Positions 1-5,692 of a stretch of DNA of 7,512 bases are shown in pieces. Each line of letters begins with the position of its first letter. The first letter of the stretch is position 1. The translations under genes were made by a program, and so were the position numbers. Below the pieces are notes generated by a model. That model did no database searches. It was given only the letters and a program-made list of their open reading frames with translations, and was not told the origin of the DNA. Location: positions 2,034 to 9,545 of the forward strand of contig QHWL01000584.1 in the NCBI GenBank assembly GCA_003222555.1, given 5' to 3'. Source of the stretch: Acidobacteriota bacterium (GTDB taxonomy: Bacteria > Acidobacteriota > Vicinamibacteria > Vicinamibacterales > CAVVIG01).

Positions 1-1
1 A

Positions 2-1747
2 ATCAGGTGTCCCGATCTCGAAGCGAACGTGCTGGTGTCGTTTGAGAATGTGACGGCGCGCGTCGAAGGCGCCGCACGATCTGCGCAGTCGGAGGCCGAC
101 GCCGCGGCCGCGCGCCGGGCGGCTGTCGCCGTCATCGAAAAAGAATCGCAGCAGAACACCGGGCTCCGTTCAGATGTCGTCACCTTGTACAGCGGCGGCG
201 AGTACTGGCTGTATCGCTACAAGCGTTATACCGATATCCGTGTGGTGTTCGCTCCGGAAGAGCAGATGGCGTTCTTCGGCGGCGATTACGACAACTTCAC
301 GTATCCACGTCACGATCTCGACATCGCGTTCCTTCGTGTGTACGAGAACGGCCGGCCCGCCCACACGGCCGACTATCTCCGATGGTCGAAGAGCGGGCCG
401 TCGGAAGGCGAATTCGTCCTTCTCTCAGGTCATCCAGGCTCGACCGATCGGATGCTCACGCTGACGCAGATCAAATATCAGCGCGATGTCGGCAACGCGC
501 TGCAGCGCAAGGTCTGGGAAACGCGACGCGACGGTCTGGGAGGCTACGCGAAGCGCGGCCCGGAGGAGGCGCGCCAGGCCGGAGAGACCATTCGATTGCT
601 CGACAACGCGCTCAAGCGGCTCATCGGTCAGCAGCGCGGACTCGAAAACCCCCGGATATTCGGCGCGAAGGAAGAGGAAGAGCGGGTCCTGCGCGGCAAA
701 GTCGCCGCGAACCCGGAGTGGCAGCGCGCCTACGGCGATGCATGGATGAAAATCGACACCGTTTACCAGGAACTGCCGCAGAAGGCGGCCCGTCTGGCGT
801 TCTCGACGCTGACGCCGTCGCGTCTGGGCGGCTTCGCGTCGACCCTCGTTCGGTACGCCGAGGAAATAGCCAGACCGAACGAAAAGCGTTTGGACGAGTT
901 CCGCGATTCGCGGCTCGAATCGATGCGACTGTCGCTGCTCTCGAGCGCTCCGGTCTATCCCGCGATGGAAGAAGCGATCCTCGCGGCGTGGTTGGAGGGC
1001 GCCCGCTCGACTCTGGGAGCCGACGACCCGTTTGTCAGAGCGGCGCTCGAGAACCAGTCCGCCGCCGACGTGGCACGAACGACGATCCGGACCACGCGCC
1101 TGACGGACCCAGCCGCGCGACGCGCGCTGCTCGACGGAGCACCGGAAGCGATCCGGCAGTCCGCGGATCCCCTGATGGCGCTCGCCCGCCGCGTTGAGCC
1201 GGTCATCCGAGAGCTCCGCGACTGGCAGGACAATTGGCTGAGGAGCGCCGAAACGAGCGCCGGCCAGCGCATCGCGGCCGCGCGGTTCGCGGTGTACGGT
1301 AAGACCCTCTACCCGGACGCGACGTTCACGCTCAGACTTGGATTCGGGCGCGCCATTGGCTACGAGGAAGACACGACCCTCGTTCCGTGGAAGACCACGC
1401 TCTACGGGTTGTACGATCGGGCGGAGGGTTTCGGCGAGAAGCCGCCGTACAGTCTCGGCGAACGGTGGAAATCGCGGCGCGATCGCCTGAATCTGGCCAC
1501 GCCTCTCGACTTCGTCTATACCATCGACACGATCGGCGGCAATTCAGGAAGCCCGCTCGTCAACCGTAACGGCGAATTGGTTGGCGTCAATTTCGACAGC
1601 AACCAGCAGAAGCTGCCCAACCGCTATCTCTACATTGACGAGGCCGAGGGCAGCCGCGCCGTTGGCGTCCACAGCGCAGCGATTCTCGAGGCCTTGACGA
1701 AGATCTACGACGCGCAGGGGCTTGTGGGCGAGCTCCTGCGACGCTGA
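2..1747 (+). CDS. S46 family dipeptidyl-peptidase (DPP7/DPP11-like), 5' partial
   Basis: Exported serine exopeptidase that should remove dipeptides from peptide N-termini in the periplasm. The frame is open from nt 2 ([20 protein letters not shown], typical S46 sequence ahead of the helical domain), so the start, signal peptide and catalytic His lie upstream; about 130-140 residues are missing from a family length near 720. Visible residues are numbered from nt 2. The block [14 protein letters not shown] carries the catalytic Asp (residue 107, nt 320-322). GGNSGSP carries the nucleophile Ser (residue 515, nt 1544-1546). The spacing between these matches S46 enzymes such as DAP BII and DPP11. 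The residue 18 after the nucleophile, which in this family separates Gly-type DPP7 from Arg/Ser-type DPP11, is Ser (nt 1598-1600), so acidic P1 preference is possible. A Trp known in the family's amino-terminus-binding site is Phe here (nt 296-298). The C-terminus is complete. Family call is firm; specificity is inference. Confidence 0.93.
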   Translation: MRCPDLEANVLVSFENVTARVEGAARSAQSEADAAAARRAAVAVIEKESQQNTGLRSDVVTLYSGGEYWLYRYKRYTDIRVVFAPEEQMAFFGGDYDNFTYPRHDLDIAFLRVYENGRPAHTADYLRWSKSGPSEGEFVLLSGHPGSTDRMLTLTQIKYQRDVGNALQRKVWETRRDGLGGYAKRGPEEARQAGETIRLLDNALKRLIGQQRGLENPRIFGAKEEEERVLRGKVAANPEWQRAYGDAWMKIDTVYQELPQKAARLAFSTLTPSRLGGFASTLVRYAEEIARPNEKRLDEFRDSRLESMRLSLLSSAPVYPAMEEAILAAWLEGARSTLGADDPFVRAALENQSAADVARTTIRTTRLTDPAARRALLDGAPEAIRQSADPLMALARRVEPVIRELRDWQDNWLRSAETSAGQRIAAARFAVYGKTLYPDATFTLRLGFGRAIGYEEDTTLVPWKTTLYGLYDRAEGFGEKPPYSLGERWKSRRDRLNLATPLDFVYTIDTIGGNSGSPLVNRNGELVGVNFDSNQQKLPNRYLYIDEAEGSRAVGVHSAAILEALTKIYDAQGLVGELLRR

Positions 1748-1756
1748 TCGGCGTTT

Positions 1757-1772
1757 CGCGGCGCGCGCCGCG
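1757..1772. repeat. Perfect 16-bp GC palindrome after the peptidase gene
   Basis: CGCGGCGCGCGCCGCG is its own reverse complement and starts 10 nt after the peptidase stop codon. It could fold when transcribed and form the stem of a terminator, but the following sequence (GTCTTGATTG) has no U tract, so a classical intrinsic terminator is not supported. It could also be chance in GC-rich DNA. Confidence 0.4.
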
Positions 1773-1851
1773 GTCTTGATTGAAATCCGTGAACAGGGAT
1801 TTCTCCGCGTGCTTTGCGTTCAAACGTCGTATTTTTTCACGGGCTCTGTAA

Positions 1852-1912
1852 CGAAGCTTCGCCTCAAACCGCCGAGCGAAGCTTCCTTACTAGGCGGCCG
1901 CTCCGCGGCCGC
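1852..1912. repeat. Cluster of paired small palindromes
   Basis: Two copies of the palindrome GAAGCTTC (1853-1860, extended to CGAAGCTTCG at 1852-1861, and 1878-1885) are followed by two copies of GCGGCCGC (1894-1901 and 1905-1912). The second of these sits within a 12-bp palindrome at 1903-1914. Pairs of 8-bp palindromes this close together are unusual outside repetitive-extragenic-palindrome-type elements. The block leads directly into the 19-bp inverted repeat at 1918-1987 and probably belongs to the same element. Function unknown. Confidence 0.5.
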
Positions 1913-1917
1913 GGCTA

Positions 1918-1987
1918 AGACAGCTTCTAAAGCCGAGCGGCCGAAAACTTGCTTCATTTGTGAGGACATCGGCTTTAGAAGATGTCT
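1918..1987. repeat. 19-bp-arm inverted repeat, candidate dispersed intergenic element
   Basis: Arm 1918-1936 pairs with 1969-1987 at 18 of 19 positions; the one mismatch is 1923/1982, and the inner 13 bp (CTTCTAAAGCCGA and its complement) are perfect. The loop is 32 nt. The arms are less GC-rich than the surrounding DNA. There is no T tract after it, so it is not a standard terminator. The size and structure suit a REP/MITE-like non-coding element or a structured RNA, but only one copy is present in this window, so dispersal cannot be seen. Confidence 0.55.
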
Positions 1988-2009
1988 AGGGCTGCGAACG
2001 CGGGCGGCT

Positions 2010-2033
2010 CGCAGGGCTGAATGAAGCCCTGCG
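2010..2033. repeat. Perfect 9-bp hairpin with 6-nt loop
   Basis: CGCAGGGCT (2010-2018), loop GAATGA, and AGCCCTGCG (2025-2033) form a perfect stem. It is followed by CGACTTTCG, which has only three T residues, so it is at best a weak terminator for transcription coming from upstream. It may be part of the repeat-rich element to its left. Confidence 0.5.
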
Positions 2034-2048
2034 CGACTTTCGTGTCCG

Positions 2049-2077
2049 GCCGGGGCCGACCGCGGGTCGGACCCGGC
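2049..2077. repeat. 13-bp GC-rich hairpin with 3-nt loop
   Basis: Arm 2049-2061 (GCCGGGGCCGACC) pairs with 2065-2077 (GGTCGGACCCGGC) at 12 of 13 positions; the only mismatch is G2055/A2071. The loop is GCG. It is the most stable-looking stem in this gap and ends inside the first direct repeat upstream of the promoter. It could insulate the promoter from upstream transcription or be a protein-binding palindrome. No T tract follows. Confidence 0.5.
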
Positions 2078-2115
2078 TGATCGCGGCTGATCGCGGTTGC
2101 GGCTGATCGCGGTTG
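2074..2115 (+). repeat. Direct repeats abutting the -35 box, candidate operator
   Basis: The 16-bp unit CGGCTGATCGCGGTTG occurs twice back to back (2084-2099 and 2100-2115), and its first 10 bp occur once more at 2074-2083. The last three bases of the final copy are the first three bases of the TTGACA -35 element. Head-to-tail copies at helical-scale spacing next to a promoter suggest sites for a regulator that binds direct repeats, but replication slippage would leave the same pattern. Confidence 0.6.
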
Positions 2116-2140
2116 ACAAACCGTCCGCGTGAGCGACAAT
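2113..2140 (+). promoter_or_regulatory. Sigma70-like promoter for the hydrolase gene
   Basis: TTGACA (2113-2118, perfect -35 consensus) and GACAAT (2135-2140, four of six -10 matches) are separated by 16 bp. The start site would fall near 2147, giving a leader of about 42 nt to the ATG at 2189. Position, orientation and the repeats around it support the call. High-GC genomes give fewer chance matches to TTGACA, but the -10 is imperfect. Confidence 0.55.
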
Positions 2141-2141
2141 C

Positions 2142-2159
2142 AGCACCGTATCCGGTGCT
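2142..2159 (+). promoter_or_regulatory. Palindrome at the predicted transcription start
   Basis: AGCACCG (2142-2148) and CGGTGCT (2153-2159) form a perfect 7-bp inverted repeat around TATC. It begins two bases after the -10 box and spans the expected start site. As DNA it could be a repressor operator; as RNA it would be a 5'-end hairpin protecting the message. The sequence does not decide between these. Confidence 0.45.
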
Positions 2160-2188
2160 CCTTGTGAGCCTGGCGAGAGGAGGCGATT

Positions 2189-3640
2189 ATGCGGGACGCT
2201 TTCGTAGCGGTTGCCGGCATCGCGTTGGCGATCTCGATTTCCGGCTGCGCCCAACAGCGAACCGGGGTCCAGGCGGCTGCCGACGCGATGGGGGCCACGA
2301 CTCTGAACTCAATTCAGTACTCCGGCAGTGGATCGGCCTCCGCCTTCGGGCAGGCGTTCACTCCGGGGGAGCGCTGGCCGCGTTTTGAGGCAAAAACGTA
2401 CGTGGCCGCCGTCGATTATCAGACGCCCGCGATGCGGCTGGAAATCGTGCGCGCGCAGGGCGAGCACCCCCCGCGAGGCGGTGGCGGCCAGCCGTTCGCG
2501 GGAGACCAGCGAACCGTTCAGGCCGTCAGCGGCAAGCACGCCTGGTCGGAAGGCGGCGCGCAGCCCGTCGCCAATCCGGACGCCGTCAGCGATCGGGCGC
2601 GCCAGGTGTGGCTGACGCCGCACGGCGTGATTAAAGCGGCACTCGCCAGCGGAGCGACCGCAAACGGGAACATCGTCGCCCTCAAGATCGAGGGACGAGA
2701 CGTCAAGGTGACCCTCAACGATCAGAATCTGGTCGACCGCGTCGAGTACTTGACAACCAACTCGGTGGTTGGCGACGTGCCCGTCGAGATTGCTTATTCC
2801 GATTACGCCGACTACGGCGGAGTCAAATTCCCCAAGCGCATAGTCGAGAAGCAGGACGGGTTCGAGACGTTGGATGTGACGATTCGCGACGTGAAGCCGA
2901 ATGCCGCGGTCTCGCTCCCGGTGCCCCCGGCCGTTGCTGAAGCGCCTGCCCCGCCTGCGTCGCCGAAGGTCGACGTGGAGAAGGTGGGCAACGGACTCTG
3001 GTCGCTGAACGCCGCGGGCACCCGCAGTCTCGCGGTGGAATTCAAAGACCATATCGTGATGCTCGAAGGCCCAACCAGCGAAGCGCGGTCGCTCGCCGTC
3101 AACGACCTTGTGCGAACGACCGTGCCCGGCAAGCCGATTACATACGTCGTCAACACGCATGCTCACTACGATCATGCGGGCGGGCTCCGGACGTACGTCG
3201 CCCAGGGGGTGACGGTGATCACGTACGAAACGAACAAGCCCTTTTTCGAGCAGGTGTGGGCCCGGCCTCGGACGATCGAACCGGACCTGTTGGCGAAATC
3301 TCCCAAACCGGCGATGGTCGAGACAGTGAGCGACAAGAAGGTCCTGACCGATGGATCGCGCACCCTCGAGCTGTACCATCTCCAGGACAGCGGGCACAAC
3401 GTGGCGACGCTCATCGCGTATCTTCCCGCTGAACGCATCTTGATGTACGGCGACGGATACAACCCGCCGCCTGGCGACGACCCGCGGGATCCAACGCGCA
3501 CTCCTGAGTTCGGCATGGACTTGTACAAGAATGTCCAGCGGCTGAAGCTCAACGTCAACAGGATTGCGCCGGTTCACGGCCGCGTCGTGCCGTTTGACAA
3601 TTTCAAAAAGGCGATTGGAATTGGCTCGTTGACGAACTGA
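2189..3640 (+). CDS. Lipoprotein metallo-beta-lactamase-fold hydrolase
   Basis: A 483-residue lipid-anchored, probably dinuclear-zinc hydrolase of unknown substrate. The N-terminus is a lipoprotein signal (hydrophobic VAVAGIALAISI, lipobox ISGC, Cys20). The start ATG has GAGGAGG 5 nt upstream. Residues about 27-245 form an extra domain of beta-rich sequence, possibly related to LolA/LolB-type folds (weak inference). A Pro/Ala-rich linker (about 243-260) leads to the metallo-beta-lactamase domain. That domain has HAHYDH (His324, His326, Asp328, His329), DSGH (His403), YGDGY (Asp422) and APVHGR (His463), so the whole metal-ligand set is present and the enzyme should be active. True antibiotic beta-lactamase activity is not supported. 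It has its own promoter and is followed by a likely terminator, so it is probably a single-gene unit. The nearby receptor and quinoprotein dehydrogenase suggest envelope-level catabolism, but that link is positional only. Confidence 0.9.
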   Translation: MRDAFVAVAGIALAISISGCAQQRTGVQAAADAMGATTLNSIQYSGSGSASAFGQAFTPGERWPRFEAKTYVAAVDYQTPAMRLEIVRAQGEHPPRGGGGQPFAGDQRTVQAVSGKHAWSEGGAQPVANPDAVSDRARQVWLTPHGVIKAALASGATANGNIVALKIEGRDVKVTLNDQNLVDRVEYLTTNSVVGDVPVEIAYSDYADYGGVKFPKRIVEKQDGFETLDVTIRDVKPNAAVSLPVPPAVAEAPAPPASPKVDVEKVGNGLWSLNAAGTRSLAVEFKDHIVMLEGPTSEARSLAVNDLVRTTVPGKPITYVVNTHAHYDHAGGLRTYVAQGVTVITYETNKPFFEQVWARPRTIEPDLLAKSPKPAMVETVSDKKVLTDGSRTLELYHLQDSGHNVATLIAYLPAERILMYGDGYNPPPGDDPRDPTRTPEFGMDLYKNVQRLKLNVNRIAPVHGRVVPFDNFKKAIGIGSLTN

Positions 3641-3654
3641 CCCTGGCCTGGAGA

Positions 3655-3750
3655 GCCTGTTAAGAAACCGTCAACCGCCGAGATCGCCGAGACCACGGAG
3701 AAGAAAGCGTCAAGAATTCTCGGCGTGCTCGGCGGTAGAACGGGCTTTTT
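3655..3750 (+). terminator. Composite long-stem terminator after the hydrolase gene
   Basis: The inner stem pairs 3674-3692 with 3718-3736 at 17 of 19 positions; AT/TG at 3683-3684 and 3726-3727 form a 2x2 internal loop. The outer stem pairs 3655-3661 (GCCTGTT) with 3739-3745 (AACGGGC), including one G-U pair, and is followed at once by TTTTT (3746-3750). Position 15 nt after the stop codon and the U tract favour an intrinsic terminator. The 12-nt bulge on one side and the 25-nt loop make it atypical. The inner arms have the CCGCCGAG-NN-CGCCGAGA periodicity seen in widespread intergenic repeats, so it may be a repeat that serves as a terminator. Confidence 0.5.
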
Positions 3751-3785
3751 CGCACTCATTTGGAGGTGATCAACTGCTCGACGAT

Positions 3786-3807
3786 GCCGGGCCTGATAGG
3801 GCCCGGC
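3786..3807. repeat. 8-bp GC hairpin in the receptor leader region
   Basis: GCCGGGCC (3786-3793), loop TGATAG, and GGCCCGGC (3800-3807) form a perfect stem about 70 nt before the receptor start. There is no T tract after it. It may lie in the 5' untranslated leader of the receptor operon or mark an operator. I found no convincing promoter between it and the receptor: TTGACG at 3826 and TAATAC at 3842 are only 10 bp apart. Confidence 0.4.
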
Positions 3808-3862
3808 CTACTCAAAGAGCGGACGTTGACGGACACGGCGCTAATACGGCCTCTCGTGAATG

Positions 3863-3870
3863 AAGGGAGG
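3863..3870 (+). promoter_or_regulatory. Ribosome binding site that selects the GTG start
   Basis: AAGGGAGG lies 7 nt before the GTG at 3878. The alternative in-frame ATG at 3860 overlaps this site and has no purine-rich site of its own upstream (CTCTCGTGA). Starting at the GTG gives a clean signal peptide (MNAKKIVGLAIFAFWIS...), so it is the better start. Confidence 0.75.
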
Positions 3871-3877
3871 AACGGAA

Positions 3878-5692
3878 GTGAACGCAAAGAAAATCGTTGG
3901 TCTGGCGATTTTTGCGTTTTGGATTTCGCCGGCCGCCGCATTGGCGCAGACGGCCGCGACGGGCACCATCGCAGGGTTGGTGCGAGACTCGTCAGGCGCC
4001 GTGCTGCCTGGCGTCTCGGTCGAAGCCGCCAGTCCCGCGCTGATCGAAAAGGTCCGCGTCGTCATTACCGACGACCAGGGCCTTTATCGGATCGTCGATC
4101 TCCGGCCCGGCGTGTACACCGTCACGTTTACTCTGCCGGGTTTTAGTGCGTTCAAACGCGAGGGCATCGAGTTGCAAACGGCATTTACCGCGACGGTGAA
4201 TGCCGATTTGCGGGTAGGGACGCTCCAGGAGACAGTGACGGTCTCGGGGGCGGCCCCGGTAGTGGACACCCAGAATGTCATGGCGAGGGAGGTGTTCACC
4301 AAAAAGGAAGTGGATGCGCTCCCGATCGCCCTCAATGCCGGGATGTACGCCACGCTCATCCCTTCCGCGAAGATTGCGATAGGCGGTGGGACGCTCGGCG
4401 GGGTGGATGTGGGCGGCACGCAAAGCGAGCGATCGACGGCGGTGTTCACGGTCCATGGCGGTACCGACGACATCAAATTGGCTCAGGACGGCATCGAGTT
4501 CCAGCGGGGTGTCTACAGCATCAACCGGCTGAACGCCGAGGAAGTCAACGTCCAGGTCGGCGGCATCACCGCCGAAAGCGAGACCGGCGGCGTCCGCATC
4601 AACGTCGTGCCCAAGGAGGGAGGCAACCGGTTCTCTGGGAATTTTGTCGTCGACGGGACGACCGGGGCGTTTCAGAGCGACAACGTCGGGGAAGACTTGC
4701 GCGCGCGGGGCGTGACCGGGTCGCCGACTGTCAAGAAGGCCTACAACGTTGGAGGGGCGCTGGGCGGCCCGATCGTGCAGGACAGGGTGTGGTTCTATAC
4801 GGCGCACCGGAAGTGGGAGACCCAGCAGTGGCTGCCGGGGAAATACTACAACGCGACCCAGGGCACTCCGGTCTACACGCCGGACTCGAGCCGGCCGGCC
4901 CACACGATCGATTACTACGGCAGCTACACCGGCCGCTTGACGTGGCAGGTCTCCCAGAAGCACAAGATCAACGCCACCTACGAGCAGCAACCCAACTGTA
5001 ACTGCCTCATTCGCTTGATCGCGGAGAACCGCGCGCCCGAAGCCACCGCGAACCACGTCTATACCATGAAGGTTCCGCAGTTCACCTGGAGCTCTCCGGC
5101 CACCAACCGGCTTCTCTTTGAGGCTTCCGTTGGGTGGAATCACGCAACGCGGACCAACAACCGGGTCGTGGGGGTGGCGCCAGACCACGTCGCCATCCGT
5201 GAATTGTCTACGAACTTCAGATACAACGCCCGAGGCGATGCTCCAACGACAACGGCTGGGTATGGGGCCTCCGACATCGGGCACAATATCACCGAGCGGT
5301 TTGCAGTGTCGTACGTCACTGGGACGCACAACTTGAAGGCCGGGACCACCGTGCAGCAGTGGCCCAACGGTTTCCTCTTCGAGGTCAACCGCGGGATGCT
5401 CTACAACTTCCAAAACGGCGAGCCTCAATCGATCATCCAGTTTGCTTCGCCCGACGGTCGGAGAGATCTTGGGCACAACCTCGGGATTTACGCCCAGGAT
5501 CAATGGACCGTGAGAAAGCTGACGCTCAACTTGGGCGCACGGTTCGATCGCTACCGCGCCTACGCTCGCGAAATCCAAATCCCGGCGGGCCCGTTTTTGC
5601 CCGCGCGCGAGTTCGCACGCACCGCTTCAAGGACCTCGCCCCGCGGGTGGGGGCCGCCTACGATCTGTTTGGCAACGGCAAGACCGCGCTGA
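3878..5692 (+). CDS. Oar-like TonB-dependent receptor, N-terminal portion (frame-broken)
   Basis: Outer-membrane receptor for energy-dependent uptake of an unknown ligand. The GTG start at 3878 is preferred over ATG 3860 because of the AAGGGAGG site. Residues 1-23 are a Sec signal peptide (cleavage ALA/QT). Residues 29-112 are a carboxypeptidase-regulatory-like beta-sandwich (GTIAGLVRDSSGAVLPGVSV, then DDQGLYRIVDLRPGVYTVTF). ETVTVSG at 118-124 begins the plug, which runs to about 260 and includes the SETGGVRINVVPKEGGNRF block. The rest is the first half of the beta-barrel (for example KLTLNLGARFDRY). Authentic sequence continues to PAREFAR (codons to 5620); the remaining 24 codons to the stop at 5692 read out of frame. 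The correct frame resumes at 5623 in the -1 frame. The gene therefore encodes about 977 residues in total if repaired. Real mutation or assembly error cannot be told apart here. Confidence 0.88.
   Translation: MNAKKIVGLAIFAFWISPAAALAQTAATGTIAGLVRDSSGAVLPGVSVEAASPALIEKVRVVITDDQGLYRIVDLRPGVYTVTFTLPGFSAFKREGIELQTAFTATVNADLRVGTLQETVTVSGAAPVVDTQNVMAREVFTKKEVDALPIALNAGMYATLIPSAKIAIGGGTLGGVDVGGTQSERSTAVFTVHGGTDDIKLAQDGIEFQRGVYSINRLNAEEVNVQVGGITAESETGGVRINVVPKEGGNRFSGNFVVDGTTGAFQSDNVGEDLRARGVTGSPTVKKAYNVGGALGGPIVQDRVWFYTAHRKWETQQWLPGKYYNATQGTPVYTPDSSRPAHTIDYYGSYTGRLTWQVSQKHKINATYEQQPNCNCLIRLIAENRAPEATANHVYTMKVPQFTWSSPATNRLLFEASVGWNHATRTNNRVVGVAPDHVAIRELSTNFRYNARGDAPTTTAGYGASDIGHNITERFAVSYVTGTHNLKAGTTVQQWPNGFLFEVNRGMLYNFQNGEPQSIIQFASPDGRRDLGHNLGIYAQDQWTVRKLTLNLGARFDRYRAYAREIQIPAGPFLPAREFARTASRTSPRGWGPPTICLATARPR

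Larger units (their letters stand above)
1748..2188. other. Gene-free, palindrome-rich intergenic region
   Basis: This 441-nt gap between the peptidase stop and the hydrolase start contains no ORF with recognisable protein sequence on either strand. Open frames cross it on both strands, but they are rich in Arg, Ala and Ser and have no family motif. It holds, in order: a perfect 16-bp palindrome (1757-1772); a 7-bp inverted repeat (1782-1788 with 1797-1803); T6 (1832-1837) without a proper stem before it; a block of small palindromes and a 19-bp inverted repeat (1852-1987); two hairpins (2010-2033 and 2049-2077); direct repeats (2074-2115); and a promoter with a palindrome at its expected start site (2113-2159). 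Confidence 0.8.

Noticed and set aside
382..1197. 271-codon + strand frame inside the peptidase gene
   Set aside because: Arg/Gly/Ser-rich out-of-frame reading of the helical domain of the peptidase, without a ribosome site.
1832..1837. T6 tract as part of a terminator for the peptidase gene
   Set aside because: The sequence immediately before it forms only about a 3-bp stem.
1820..2254. 144-codon minus-strand frame across the intergenic gap
   Set aside because: It runs through several perfect palindromes and the promoter of the next gene and has no domain signature; more likely a reading of the repeat element than a protein.
2309..3577. Long minus-strand open frame opposite the hydrolase gene
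   Set aside because: It is a shadow of high-GC codon bias. Its translation is rich in Arg, Val, His and Asp with no family motif, while the + strand carries a complete metal-binding site.
2189..3640. Antibiotic-resistance beta-lactamase
   Set aside because: The fold and metal ligands are shared with many hydrolases. The long N-terminal domain and lipoprotein anchor do not fit known B1-B3 enzymes, and no resistance context is present.
3826..3847. TTGACG and TAATAC as a promoter for the receptor
   Set aside because: The spacer is only 10 bp and the second box matches the -10 consensus at three positions, so it would not work as a sigma70 promoter.
3992..5578. 528-codon minus-strand open frame opposite the receptor
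   Set aside because: Same reason: there is no recognisable domain, and the + strand reads clear signal peptide, plug and barrel sequence.
5591..5602. T5 run (CCGTTTTTGCCC) as a programmed -1 frameshift site or single-base error
   Set aside because: Sequence after the run still matches the family in the original frame (PAREFAR), so the frame change occurs later. There is no proper XXXYYYZ heptamer, and conserved residues seem to be missing at the true junction.
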